A DNA stretch of 64,000 bases from Henriciella litoralis (GCF_002088935.1 NZ_NCSS01000006.1:186001-250000); one strand, 5' to 3'; positions 43,807 to 52,348 are shown, numbered from the stretch's first letter. Made by a program: numbers and translations. Notes: generated by a model from the letters alone, not told the origin.

Positions 43807-45090
43807 ATGGAATGGGGTTGGGATAATGCGCGCGCGCTAATCGGCATTGCGGTTATATTCGGCATAGGTTGGCTGCTGTCCGAACGGCGCAAGGATTTTC
43901 CATGGCGCATCGTACTCGGCGCTGTCGGGATCCAGTTTGCATTTGCGCTGATATTGTTCGGTGTGCCGTGGGTTCGCCAGGGCCTGTTCAAGGCCAGCTA
44001 TATCGTTGACAGCTTGCAGGAGGCCACACGTGCCGGCACGAGCTTCGTCTTCGGCTATGTCGGCGACAATCAGGCCGCGAGCAGTCTTATGGAAGGCGAT
44101 GCGCCGCCACTCTTCTTCTTCCAGATATTGCCGGTTGTCATTGTCGTTGCCGCCCTCTCGGCCATTCTCTGGCACTGGCACATCCTGCGCTGGGTCACCA
44201 AGGGCTTCGCTTTCGTCTTCCGCAAGGCGATGGGCCTTGGCGGGGCAACCTCGCTGGCTGTATCTGCAAACGTCTTCATGGGCATGACGGAAGCGCCCGT
44301 CCTGATCAAGCCATACATCAAGGGCATGACCCGTTCGGAGATCTTCATCCTGATGACGGCGGGCTTTGCGACCATCGCGGGCTCGGTTCTGGTCGTCTAT
44401 ACGACCTTCCTGCAGCCGGTCATGGCAAATCCAGCTGCTCAGCTCCTCACGGCGTCGATTATCGCCGCGCCAGCCGCTGTCGCCATGGCGCTCACCATGG
44501 TGCCGGAGACCACCGACGAGAACCAGCGCGCCCACGAACCGGACTTTGAGTACGATTCCACCATGGACGCGTTCGCGACCGGTGCGGCCGACGGCCTTCA
44601 GATCGTTCTCAACATCGCGACCATGCTGATTGCAGCGCTGGCACTGCTCTGGCTTGCCAATGCCGGTCTCGCGGCTGCCCCGGACGTCAATGGAGAGCCT
44701 CTGTCGATCCAGCGTATCCTCGGCTGGATCTTCGCGCCGCTGATGTACATGATCGGTGTGCCATGGGGTGAAGCTTCGCTGTCGGGGTCGCTCATGGGCA
44801 TCAAGACGGTGCTGACAGAGTTCGTTGCCTTCATCGAGCTCGGCAATGTGCCGGCCGATGCGATGGACCCGCGCACGCGTATTATCACCGCGCACGCCAT
44901 CTGCGGCTTCGCGAATTTCGGCTCCATCGGCATCTTGATCGGGGGGTTGAACATTATCTGCCCCGAACGGCGCTCCACCTTCCTTGAACTCGCCTGGAAA
45001 ACGCTGATTGCCGGGACGCTCGCAACCTGCCTTTCGGGGGCGGTAGTCGGGGCCTTGCCGGTGGCGCTCTTCACAGGCGGGGCCGGCTGA
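43807..45090 (+). CDS. nupC: Concentrative nucleoside transporter (CNT/NupC family)
   Basis: A 427-aa ion-coupled nucleoside symporter of the inner membrane. The family order is clear: N-terminal helices (LIGIAVIFGIGWLLSERRKD), GVPWVRQGLFKASYIVDSLQ, then GGATSLAVSANVFMGMTEAP with the substrate-binding TEAP motif, MTRSEIFILMTAGFATIAGS, and at the end ICGFANFGSIGILIGGLNII with the second binding region. ATG 43807 has GAGGG upstream; the frame is open earlier but overlaps the promoter region. A TonB-dependent receptor gene follows 94 bases downstream and may import nucleosides across the outer membrane. Confidence 0.93.
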   Translation: MEWGWDNARALIGIAVIFGIGWLLSERRKDFPWRIVLGAVGIQFAFALILFGVPWVRQGLFKASYIVDSLQEATRAGTSFVFGYVGDNQAASSLMEGDAPPLFFFQILPVVIVVAALSAILWHWHILRWVTKGFAFVFRKAMGLGGATSLAVSANVFMGMTEAPVLIKPYIKGMTRSEIFILMTAGFATIAGSVLVVYTTFLQPVMANPAAQLLTASIIAAPAAVAMALTMVPETTDENQRAHEPDFEYDSTMDAFATGAADGLQIVLNIATMLIAALALLWLANAGLAAAPDVNGEPLSIQRILGWIFAPLMYMIGVPWGEASLSGSLMGIKTVLTEFVAFIELGNVPADAMDPRTRIITAHAICGFANFGSIGILIGGLNIICPERRSTFLELAWKTLIAGTLATCLSGAVVGALPVALFTGGAG

Positions 45091-45129
45091 CGCAGCTTCA
45101 GGCCTCGTCAAGCCAGGTGGCCCGCGCTA

Positions 45130-45169
45130 GATGGCGGATGAAGAGAGTAAACTCCATTCATCTGCCATC
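45130..45169 (+). promoter_or_regulatory. Long hairpin just before the TonB receptor ribosome site
   Basis: GATGGCGGATGAA and TTCATCTGCCATC can pair over 13 positions with one G-T wobble around a 14-base loop. It ends two bases before GGGAAGAG, the likely ribosome site of the ATG at 45185. It may be a translational control element or an operator; it lacks a U-run. Confidence 0.5.
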
Positions 45170-45184
45170 AGGGAAGAGACGCTT

Positions 45185-47257
45185 ATGCCGTTTTGCCGAC
45201 TGTTCGCCACGACCTCCAGCCTTGTCCTCCTGGCCCAGATCCCGACCGGGCTAGCAACTGGACAGGAGGTCGAGGGCCAGGGCAACGACGTGATCGTTGC
45301 CGATAGCCGGTTGCCGATTGTCGAGGTGTATGGGGACCGTCGCTCAGACCAGCCGGGCAGTGTCGCCACGCTCGATGCGGAAACAATCGCCGAGATCGAC
45401 GCCGATCACCCGGCCGAGATCCTGAACGAGCTTCCCGGCGTCAACATCCAGATGAACTCTGGCCAGGAGCACCTCATCGCGCTTCGTTCCCCCGTGCTGA
45501 CAGGCGGGGCCGGGCAGGGCAGCTTCCTGATCCTCGAAAACGGCGTGCCGACCCGCGCGCCCGCTTTCGGCAATGTGAATTCGCTGTTTGAGATCCACCA
45601 CGAGGTCGCCGAAGCGATTGAGATCGTGCGGGGGCCCGCCTCCGCCAAATACGGCTCCAATGCGGTCCACGGCCTGATCAATGTGATCCTCGGCGAACCA
45701 GCGCCCGGGACCTATCTCGACACCCGCCTCAGTGGCTCGACCCTCAACCGCTACAGGGCTGACCTCACCAGCAATGTCGCAAACACGGCGCGGATCTCGC
45801 TCTCTGTTCAGGATGATGCAGGCTGGCGCGACAATACAGGCGTCGAGCAACAGAAGCTGTCCGGATCGTATGCATTCGATTTTGCCGGCTGGGATGGCCT
45901 CGCCTGGGTCACCGCAACAAACCTCAATCAGGAGACGGCCGGCTTTCTCGAAGGCTACAAGGCCTATCGTGAAGACGACATCGCCACGACAAATCCGAAC
46001 CCTGAAGCCTATCGTGACGCCAAATGGGCCATGGGCGCGGTTCGCCTCTCACGGCCTCTCGGTGACGGGACGCTGACGCTCACGCCCTTCTATCGCTGGC
46101 AGGAGATGGAGTTCGCCCAGCACTTCCTGCCCAATGGCGGTTTTGAACAGAACGGTCAGGATGGCGGCGGCGTCATGGCGAGGTACGAACAGTCTTTTGA
46201 TGCTGTCACGATGCGCGTCGGTGCCGACCTCGACATCTCGTCCGGCTGGCTGAAAGAGACCCAGCCAGACCCCTTCGGCTTCTTCCCGGGCGACAGCCGG
46301 TTCCCGACCGGCGTCCATTATGACTACACCGTCGACACCACCATGCTCGCGCTCTGGGGCGAGGCGGAATGGGAAGTCTCGGAAGACCTCACCATCCTCG
46401 CAGGCCTGCGCGGCGAGACGCATGAGTACGACTACTCCACCGACGTAGCGCCCGGCCCGAATGGCCGCTTCCTCGTGCCCGCTGACCGCGAAGACAGCTT
46501 TGATCTGCTGACCCCCAAACTCGGCGCAATCTGGACGCCGGGCAATGGCGCGATCAGCTATTACGCCAACTATGCCCGCGGCGAACGCGCCCCGCAGGCC
46601 TCAGACCTCTACCGTCTGCAATCCCAGCAAGGCATCGCCGAAGCCGATGTCGAGACGATGGACAGTATCGAAGTCGGCATGCGCGGGACCTCCATGAACG
46701 GCGCGCTCTATTTCGATCTCGCGGCCTATTACGCTGAGAAGGACAACTTCTTCTTCCGCGATTCCGATGGTCTCAACGTCACAGACGGTTCCACGCGCCA
46801 TCAGGGTCTGGAGGCAAATCTCGCCTACGCGATCAGCGATCAGTTTTCCGTCTCGGCCACCGGCAGCCTCGCAGAACACACCTACACATTTGACCGCATC
46901 GTCGGAAACGGCTCGGAAATCATCCGCTCCGGCAATGAAGTCGACACCGCCCCGAACGTTTTGGGTGACCTGACGCTGAACTGGACGCCGACAGAGCGCT
47001 TCGAAGCCAGTCTTTCCGCCGAATATATCGGCGAATATTTCACAGACCCGGCTAATGAGCAGACCTATCCCGGCCACACGCTGACCAATGTCCGCCTGTC
47101 CTACGACTTCAGCGACGACCTCGAAGCCTATGTCATCGTCCGTAACCTGTTCGACCTCAACTATGCCGACCGGGCCGATTACGCCTTCGGCAATGACCGC
47201 TATTTCCCGGGCGAACCCCTGAACGCTACGTTCGGTGTGAGGAAGCGGTTTAACTGA
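45185..47257 (+). CDS. TonB-dependent outer-membrane receptor
   Basis: A 690-aa outer-membrane transporter powered by TonB. A signal peptide (about residues 1-25) precedes the plug: VEVYGDRRSDQPGSVATLDA, ILNELPGVNIQMNSGQEHLI and IEIVRGPASAKYGSNAVHGL are the classical plug segments. The beta-barrel ends with a terminal Phe-rich strand (NATFGVRKRFN). No siderophore or cobalamin gene is adjacent; the upstream CNT gene suggests a nucleoside or related ligand. ATG 45185 is better than the upstream ATG at 45131, which lies in the hairpin region. Confidence 0.93.
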   Translation: MPFCRLFATTSSLVLLAQIPTGLATGQEVEGQGNDVIVADSRLPIVEVYGDRRSDQPGSVATLDAETIAEIDADHPAEILNELPGVNIQMNSGQEHLIALRSPVLTGGAGQGSFLILENGVPTRAPAFGNVNSLFEIHHEVAEAIEIVRGPASAKYGSNAVHGLINVILGEPAPGTYLDTRLSGSTLNRYRADLTSNVANTARISLSVQDDAGWRDNTGVEQQKLSGSYAFDFAGWDGLAWVTATNLNQETAGFLEGYKAYREDDIATTNPNPEAYRDAKWAMGAVRLSRPLGDGTLTLTPFYRWQEMEFAQHFLPNGGFEQNGQDGGGVMARYEQSFDAVTMRVGADLDISSGWLKETQPDPFGFFPGDSRFPTGVHYDYTVDTTMLALWGEAEWEVSEDLTILAGLRGETHEYDYSTDVAPGPNGRFLVPADREDSFDLLTPKLGAIWTPGNGAISYYANYARGERAPQASDLYRLQSQQGIAEADVETMDSIEVGMRGTSMNGALYFDLAAYYAEKDNFFFRDSDGLNVTDGSTRHQGLEANLAYAISDQFSVSATGSLAEHTYTFDRIVGNGSEIIRSGNEVDTAPNVLGDLTLNWTPTERFEASLSAEYIGEYFTDPANEQTYPGHTLTNVRLSYDFSDDLEAYVIVRNLFDLNYADRADYAFGNDRYFPGEPLNATFGVRKRFN

Positions 47258-47273
47258 CGGCCCCGGGCCTCGC

Positions 47274-47394
47274 CCTTCGACAGGCTCAGGGTGAGGTCCT
47301 CCATCCTTGTTCGATTAAGCGAGACCTCATCCTCAGCGTGTCGAAGCCTCGTCCTAAGCTTGTCGACGCCTCATCCTGAGCCTGTCGAAGGATG
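47274..47394. repeat. Cluster of four dispersed ~22-26-base repeat units
   Basis: Units at about 47274-47296 (reverse orientation), 47325-47346, 47347-47368 and 47369-47394 are variants of CCTCATCCTGAGCCTGTCGA followed by AGGATG. The first and second are inverted relative to each other and can form a stem. A fifth copy lies at 39883-39908. Confidence 0.85.
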
Positions 47395-47493
47395 AAGCTC
47401 CAAAGCGCTGCTTCGCCGCGCTTCCTCCCAACGTCACCCCTAGCATCGCCTGCCGGGTGCGCTACACCTCAATCAAAACGAGGAGGACACACC

Positions 47494-48102
47494 ATGAAGC
47501 TCTATCACAGCCCGCAAGCGCCAAACCCGGAACGCGTCACCAAATTCCTGAAAGCCAAGGGAAAACTGGACGCTGTCGAGATCGAAGAGCTCTCGATCAT
47601 GAAGCAGGAGCACAAGAGCGACGACTACCGCAAAGTCTCGCCTTTCTCGCAAGTCCCGGCGCTCGTCCTCGATGATGGCACCACGCTGACCGAAAGCCGC
47701 GCCATCTGCACCTATCTCGAAGGCGTCTTCCCGGAGCCAAACCTGATGGGAGACGACCCAAAAGAGAAAGCGCTCATCGAGATGTGGGATCGGCGCGTTG
47801 AGCTGATGCTGTTCCTGCAATTCGCGACCTGGTTCCGCAACAGCCACCCGGCGATGGCGCCGCTAGAAGTCCCGCAGCTTCCCGAGGTTGGCGCAAAAGC
47901 CGAGAAGAGCGCCAAGGCGATGGCCAAGCGCATCGATGCCCGCCTCGCCGACAATGACTTCCTCGCCGCCGGCCGCTTCTCCATCGCCGACATCACCCTC
48001 TACTGCTTCTGCGGCTTCGCTGGCGTCATGAAATGGAAGCCGCACGAAGAGTTCGAGAACATCGGCAAATGGCGCGAGCGCGCGAAGGCCGAGATCGGAT
48101 GA
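47494..48102 (+). CDS. Glutathione S-transferase family protein
   Basis: A 202-aa GST. The thioredoxin-like N-domain runs from MKLYHSPQAPNPERVTKFLK to about residue 75 with the cis-Pro in SQVPALVLDDG and the glutathione-contacting ESRAICTYLE. The all-alpha C-domain follows. It conjugates or reduces electrophiles with glutathione; the start of gshA, which makes glutathione precursor, lies at the end of this window. ATG 47494 has GAGGAGGA upstream. The stop overlaps the next start (ATGA). Confidence 0.92.
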   Translation: MKLYHSPQAPNPERVTKFLKAKGKLDAVEIEELSIMKQEHKSDDYRKVSPFSQVPALVLDDGTTLTESRAICTYLEGVFPEPNLMGDDPKEKALIEMWDRRVELMLFLQFATWFRNSHPAMAPLEVPQLPEVGAKAEKSAKAMAKRIDARLADNDFLAAGRFSIADITLYCFCGFAGVMKWKPHEEFENIGKWRERAKAEIG

Positions 48103-48458
48103 CGCCGTCCGGGCCGGCAGATATCTCGAAGGCTGAACCTGAGGAGACGCTCACGCCGCTGACATCGGCGGAAAAGCGTGTGTACTGGAAAAAGTACGAG
48201 GCGTGGTGTCAGGCGTGTGACAAGCAGGCGATGCGCGGTTCAGCTCTCATCGTGTTGATCCTTGGCGCCCTCCTGATGATCGCGGGACTGATCCTTGCTG
48301 TAGGTGCCTTCAGCTTTCGACTCTGGGGACTGCTCATTCCGTCAGGTCTCGCCTTGGTGGGAGTAAGCTCGGTTCTCGCGAACCGCCGCAAGGAGGCCTG
48401 GCGCCGGAACAATCCATTCCGGTTTCGCGAACAGGTTCGCCGTGTCAGACCGTCCTGA
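48099..48458 (+). CDS. Two-helix membrane protein of unknown function
   Basis: A 119-aa protein. The first ~45 residues are soluble and charged (LTPLTSAEKRVYWKKYEAWC). Two predicted helices follow (ALIVLILGALLMIAGLILAV and LWGLLIPSGLALVGVSSVLA), and the C-terminus is strongly basic. No family is recognised. ATG overlaps the GST stop by 4 bases, so it is probably co-translated. Its 3' end overlaps the convergent methyltransferase gene by 14 bases. Confidence 0.7.
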   Translation: MTPSGPADISKAEPEETLTPLTSAEKRVYWKKYEAWCQACDKQAMRGSALIVLILGALLMIAGLILAVGAFSFRLWGLLIPSGLALVGVSSVLANRRKEAWRRNNPFRFREQVRRVRPS

Positions 48459-49176
48459 CCAACCGATAGCCGCAATCGAGCGCGTCCAGCTCGAGCAGAT
48501 GGCCGTAGCGCCGCTCCCAGCTGCCATCTTCCAGGTCGCTCTTCAAGCGCGCCAGGCCAACTGAGACGTCCCCGATCTTCCAGAAGGACGACATCGCCCG
48601 CCGTATCCGCTCATCGAGATAGGCGGCAGGCCGCCGCCAGTAGGCAGCAAGGAAACCGTCCGTACAGTCATGCGGTATCGGCACCGGTTCGATCTTGGCC
48701 TCTCCCAACCATTCGCCATACCGCGCCATAGGCGGCATGGCCTCTTCGTCGAGCGTCAGCAGGGCTGGGAAATAATCGAACAACCAGAACCCTTTATGGC
48801 TGGCATCGAATGTCAGAAACACAACCGGCCCGCGCGTCACGCGCCGCATCTCGGCGCATCCTTTCGCTTGGTCGCTCCAATGATGAATGGTCAGCACCGC
48901 AATGGACGCGTCGAAACTATCATCACCAAAAGGCAGCGTCTCAACGCTGCCTTGAATGACCTTGGCATCAGATACCGGCCGCTGCGCAATCATTTCCGCA
49001 GATGGCTCCACGGCCGTCAAATCCACGCCCGCAGGCTCATAGGACCCGCTGCCCGCGCCGACATTCAGCACGGTCCGGGCCTCACCAAGCGCGGCATGGA
49101 TCTGGCGCGCGACCCGCGCATCCGGCTTGCGAAGTTCAGCGTAGTTCAGGCCTATCGTGTCGTAGAGCGCGTTCAT
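48445..49176 (-). CDS. Class I SAM-dependent methyltransferase
   Basis: A 243-aa methyltransferase. The SAM motif is TVLNVGAGSGSYEPAGVDLT, with the following AVEPSAEM, then IQGSVETLPFGDDSFDASIA and FDASIAVLTIHHWSDQ, typical of small-molecule or ubiquinone/menaquinone-type methyltransferases. The substrate is unknown. The first 180 bases of this gene are present a second time, at about 89% identity, as the 5' part of the chimeric ORF at 49471-49923. Confidence 0.88.
   Translation of the reverse strand: MNALYDTIGLNYAELRKPDARVARQIHAALGEARTVLNVGAGSGSYEPAGVDLTAVEPSAEMIAQRPVSDAKVIQGSVETLPFGDDSFDASIAVLTIHHWSDQAKGCAEMRRVTRGPVVFLTFDASHKGFWLFDYFPALLTLDEEAMPPMARYGEWLGEAKIEPVPIPHDCTDGFLAAYWRRPAAYLDERIRRAMSSFWKIGDVSVGLARLKSDLEDGSWERRYGHLLELDALDCGYRLVRTV
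48997..49176 (-). repeat. Duplicated segment A, original copy (methyltransferase 5' end)
   Basis: Aligns without gaps to 49744-49923 with about 20 differences in 180 bases by my count. The other copy forms the start of the chimeric ORF. Confidence 0.9.
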
Positions 49177-49210
49177 GGCTGGAAGCGTAGCACGCCGCTT
49201 TTCGGCAGCG

Positions 49211-49474
49211 CTAGGGATCGAATTTCACGCCATTGATCTTTGCGGCGTCCTTCAGGCAGCCGAGGCACAGAATGCGGCAAACCTCATCGCTGATTGCTGC
49301 CCACTCTTCATCTTCAGAATTCCAGCAAGCATCGCAAAACGCCTGGAAATTACCTTCCTCATCCTGAAGCCAATTAAAGCCCACTGCCGCTTTTAGGCTG
49401 ATCGATTCGACGAGATGTACGCAGACAAAAGTCGCTTCGCTTTCTCCATGTGAGCTACAATCAACTTTTGTCAT
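49211..49474 (-). CDS. Small cysteine-rich protein
   Basis: An 87-aa protein starting MTKVDCSSHGESEATFVCVH. It has eight Cys in pairs: VDCSSH and FVCVH near the start, FCDACW (about residues 46-51), and CRILCLGC (about 66-73). The CxxC-type pairs suggest one or two zinc sites. The short ATGA overlap with the chimeric ORF places it just downstream in the same transcript. I recognise no named family, and no transmembrane segment is present. Confidence 0.65.
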   Translation of the reverse strand: MTKVDCSSHGESEATFVCVHLVESISLKAAVGFNWLQDEEGNFQAFCDACWNSEDEEWAAISDEVCRILCLGCLKDAAKINGVKFDP

Positions 49475-49923
49475 GCAGGTGTGCCCGCAAACTCAACTTG
49501 GCTCGCCCGTTGCGCATCCACCCAGACCTGAATGTCCTCCAGCGCGCGAACCGCCTGAACACTCTTCTTGGCCCGGCCCTTGGCCTTGCCGCGCAGGCGC
49601 TTGCCTTCCTCATCCTTCTTCGGAATCGTTTCCGGGTCCGGATCGGGGAAGAGGCCGAAATTGATGTTCATCGGCTGGAAGCTCTGCTTGCCCTCAAGAT
49701 GCCCGCCCGTGATGTGACCGATCAGGGCGCCAAGCGCAGTCATCGCAGACGGCTCCACGGCCGTCAAATCCACGCCCGCAGGCTCATAGGACCCGCTGCC
49801 CGCACCTACATTCAGCACGGTCCGGGCCTCACCGAGCGCGGCATGTATCTGGTGCGCGATCCGCGCATCCGGCTTTCGGAGCTGGGCGTAGTCGATGCCG
49901 ATTGTGTCGTAGAGAGCCGTCAT
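49471..49923 (-). CDS. Chimeric ORF: methyltransferase N-terminus joined to TrmFO C-terminus
   Basis: A 150-aa frame made of two partial gene copies. Residues 1-60 (MTALYDTIGIDYAQLRKPDA ... AVEPSA) copy the first 60 residues of the methyltransferase at 48445, and about residues 61-141 ([20 protein letters not shown] ... DAQRAS) copy the C-terminal region of TrmFO at 50936. The frame stays open through the junction and ends with nine novel residues. It has the SAM motif but not the rest of a methyltransferase, and no FAD domain. It is probably a non-functional by-product of duplication, though an intact frame and coupling to the next ORF allow expression. Confidence 0.85.
   Translation of the reverse strand: MTALYDTIGIDYAQLRKPDARIAHQIHAALGEARTVLNVGAGSGSYEPAGVDLTAVEPSAMTALGALIGHITGGHLEGKQSFQPMNINFGLFPDPDPETIPKKDEEGKRLRGKAKGRAKKSVQAVRALEDIQVWVDAQRASQVEFAGTPA
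49501..49741 (-). repeat. Duplicated segment B, second copy (trmFO 3' end)
   Basis: Aligns without gaps to 50951-51191 with 14 differences in 241 bases by my count. Identity stops seven codons before the trmFO stop on one side and at the chimeric junction (49741-49744) on the other. Confidence 0.92.
49744..49923 (-). repeat. Duplicated segment A, second copy (methyltransferase 5' end)
   Basis: Second copy of the first 60 codons of the methyltransferase gene (48997-49176), now the start of the chimeric ORF. Weak similarity continues about 25 bases upstream of both start codons. Confidence 0.9.
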
Positions 49924-49951
49924 GTGACAAGTGATAGCACCGCTTTGGCGA

Positions 49952-50926
49952 TCAGTCTCGCCAGATCAGATCTGCGCCCTCGACGCTGGGCGAGGGATAT
50001 CCGGCGTCATGCGCAAATGGCAGCTCGCCGCCTGAACGAAGCGCGTCCAGTATGGCCGAAAAGTCGGTCTGGAAACGGAAACCGAGATCGCGTTCAAAGG
50101 CAGACGCATCGTACACCCGTCCGATGGATGAAGGCAGGGTCCAGTCATGGCGGGCATAAAGCTCTGGCGCATCCGGGAAATAGCGAGCGACTACGCTGGC
50201 GGCGTCTTCCTTTAGGGCGGCACAGTCTTCACGCTGGAAGGGTGTTGGCGCGGAGACGAGATACACGCCAAAGCCAAGCTCCGGCGCTTTTTCCAACGCG
50301 GCGATATGGGCGCGGGCGGCGTCTTCAACGGTCATTCGCCGGTTCAGAAACTCATTGGCCTTCAGGTTTTCCGGCGGAGGATCGGTGAGTGTGTCATCAT
50401 CTTCGGGAAAGAAGCGTGAGGTGCGCAAAACAAGACAGGCGAGCCCTGTTTGCTGATGCACCTCACGGCAAAGATTCTCGGCGGCAAGTTTCGTGACGCC
50501 GTAGATGTTGCGCGGCGCGAGTGGCGTATGGTGCTCATCTAGCCAGACGGCCGCATCGCTCGCCTCAGCACGGATTGCCTTCGAGATCATCAGTGAGGTC
50601 GTTGACGTGAAGACGAACCGGCTATGACCGGCCGCCACTGCCGCCTCGAGCAGGTTGAGCGTCCCCGTCACATTGACGTCGATGAAGGCCTTTCTCGGAA
50701 AGCGGGCGATGTCCGGTTTGTGCAGCGCGCCGCCATGGATAATCGCTTCAATCCCGTGGTCGGAGACCACCCGGTCCACGAAGGATCGGTCAGCTATCGT
50801 TCCAATCTCCTGCGTGTGCGCGCCGGGCGCAACATCGATGCCCGTTACATTATGACCCGAGGCCGTGAGCATCGGTGCAAGATGGCGTCCGAGCCAGCCA
50901 GAAGAGCCTGTGAGGAGGACACGCAT
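49952..50926 (-). CDS. NAD-dependent epimerase/dehydratase family protein
   Basis: Extended SDR of 324 aa. The Rossmann motif MRVLLTGSSGWLGRHLAPML is followed by an acidic residue after strand 2 (TGIDVAPG), the NVTGTLNLLEAAV segment, the catalytic Ser/Thr region FVFTSTTSLM, and the YGVTK motif in RNIYGVTKLAAENL. The substrate is probably a nucleotide sugar or another hydroxy compound. It lies only 9 bases downstream of trmFO and sits between trmFO and the chimera that copies part of trmFO. Confidence 0.9.
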   Translation of the reverse strand: MRVLLTGSSGWLGRHLAPMLTASGHNVTGIDVAPGAHTQEIGTIADRSFVDRVVSDHGIEAIIHGGALHKPDIARFPRKAFIDVNVTGTLNLLEAAVAAGHSRFVFTSTTSLMISKAIRAEASDAAVWLDEHHTPLAPRNIYGVTKLAAENLCREVHQQTGLACLVLRTSRFFPEDDDTLTDPPPENLKANEFLNRRMTVEDAARAHIAALEKAPELGFGVYLVSAPTPFQREDCAALKEDAASVVARYFPDAPELYARHDWTLPSSIGRVYDASAFERDLGFRFQTDFSAILDALRSGGELPFAHDAGYPSPSVEGADLIWRD

Positions 50927-50935
50927 TGGTCTGGT

Positions 50936-52348
50936 CTATTCCGCCGCCACGCTCGCCCGTTGCGCATCCACCCAGACCTGAATGTCCTCCAGCGCGCGAA
51001 CCGCCTGAACACCCTTCTTTGCGCGGCCTTTGGCCTTGCCGCGCAGGCGCTTGCCTTCCTCATCCTTTTTCGGAATGGTTTCCGGGTCCGGATCGGGGAA
51101 GAGGCCGAAATTGATATTCATCGGCTGGAAGCTCTGCTTGCCTTCCAGATGCCCGCCCGTGATGTGGCCGATGAGAGCGCCGAGCGCTGTCGTTGGCGGC
51201 GGCGGCGCAAGCTCAAGCCCGAGCCGTTCAGCCGCTGCAAACCGTCCGGCGAGCAGACCCATGGCCGCGCTTTCGACATAGCCTTCAACGCCCGTGACTT
51301 GTCCCGCAAAGCGAAGGCGCGGCATCGATTTCATGCGCAGTTGATTATCGAGCAGTTTCGGCGAATTCAGGAACGTGTTGCGGTGAATGCCGCCAAGCCG
51401 GGCGAACTGAGCGTTCTCAAGCCCTGGGATCATCCGGAAGATGTCTGCCTGCGCGCCATATTTCAGCTTGGTTTGGAAACCGACCATGTTCCACAGCGTG
51501 CCAAGCGCATTGTCCTGGCGCAGCTGCACCACGGCATGGGATTTCACGTCCGGATCATGTGGATTGGTCAGGCCAACCGGCTTCATCGGTCCGAAGCGCA
51601 GCGTCTCGCGCCCACGTTCCGCCATGACTTCAATCGGCAGACAGCCTTCAAAATAGGGCGTGTCCTTTTCCCAGTCCTTGAACTCGGTCTTCTCGCCCGC
51701 GATCAGCGCGTCGATGAAGGCGTTGTACTGGTCTTCATTCATGCCGCAATTGATATAGGCGGCTGTGTCGCCGTGCGGGCCGGGCTTGTCATAGCGGCTC
51801 TGTTTCCAGGCTTTGTCCATGTCGATGCTGTCGAAATAGACGATCGGCGCGATCGCATCGAAGAAGGCAAGGTCTTCCTCGCCCGTATGCGCGCGGATGG
51901 CTTCGGCGAGCTTGATCGACGTCAGCGGCCCGGTCGCGATGATGACGCTGTCCCAGTCTTCTTGCGGAATGCCGTCGATTTCTTCGCGCACAATGGTGAC
52001 CAGCGGATGGGCTTCCAGCGTCGCGGTGACGTCTTCGGAAAAGCCTTCGCGGTCCACGGCCAGTGCACTGCCTGCCGGGACCTGATGATCGCCGCCCTTG
52101 GTAATGATCAGCCCGTTTGCCCGGCGCATCTCTTCATGAAGCACACCAACAGCATTCGAGGTGTGATCGTCAGACCGGAACGAGTTTGAACAGACGAGCT
52201 CGGCCAGCTTGTCGGTCTGGTGCGCTTCGGTGCCGCGAACGCCGCGCATCTCGTGAATGATGACAGGCACGCCCATATTGGCCGCCTGCCAGGCTGCTTC
52301 GGAGCCGGCCATGCCGCCGCCGATGATGTGGATAGGTTTGATGCTCAT
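50936..52348 (-). CDS. trmFO: tRNA (uracil-5-)-methyltransferase TrmFO, folate-dependent
   Basis: A 470-aa flavoprotein that makes m5U54 in tRNA using methylenetetrahydrofolate and FADH2. The FAD motif is [20 protein letters not shown], followed by [20 protein letters not shown], which is diagnostic of TrmFO/GidA-like proteins, and the late segments [20 protein letters not shown] and [18 protein letters not shown] 52348 gives the family N-terminus; the open frame further upstream is not conserved in character. The last ~80 codons are duplicated in the chimeric ORF at 49471. Confidence 0.95.
   Translation of the reverse strand: MSIKPIHIIGGGMAGSEAAWQAANMGVPVIIHEMRGVRGTEAHQTDKLAELVCSNSFRSDDHTSNAVGVLHEEMRRANGLIITKGGDHQVPAGSALAVDREGFSEDVTATLEAHPLVTIVREEIDGIPQEDWDSVIIATGPLTSIKLAEAIRAHTGEEDLAFFDAIAPIVYFDSIDMDKAWKQSRYDKPGPHGDTAAYINCGMNEDQYNAFIDALIAGEKTEFKDWEKDTPYFEGCLPIEVMAERGRETLRFGPMKPVGLTNPHDPDVKSHAVVQLRQDNALGTLWNMVGFQTKLKYGAQADIFRMIPGLENAQFARLGGIHRNTFLNSPKLLDNQLRMKSMPRLRFAGQVTGVEGYVESAAMGLLAGRFAAAERLGLELAPPPPTTALGALIGHITGGHLEGKQSFQPMNINFGLFPDPDPETIPKKDEEGKRLRGKAKGRAKKGVQAVRALEDIQVWVDAQRASVAAE
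50951..51191 (-). repeat. Duplicated segment B, original copy (within trmFO 3' end)
   Basis: Ungapped partner of 49501-49741, about 94% identical. Confidence 0.92.

Noticed and set aside
43837..45111. 424-codon minus-strand ORF opposite nupC
   Set aside because: Shadow of the CNT transporter gene; the composition is low-complexity Arg/Glu/His/Asp-rich with no domain.
47274..47394. Repeat cluster as a possible CRISPR array
   Set aside because: Units are imperfect, differ in orientation, and lie end to end without regular spacers; no cas genes are nearby.
49450..50388. 312-codon plus-strand ORF opposite the chimera and epimerase
   Set aside because: Antisense shadow in GC-rich DNA. It contains repeated phrases only because the opposite strand is duplicated.
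50624..52189. Long plus-strand ORF (521 codons) opposite trmFO and the epimerase
   Set aside because: It is the antisense shadow of two well-supported minus-strand genes; its translation is rich in Arg and His and has no recognisable domain.
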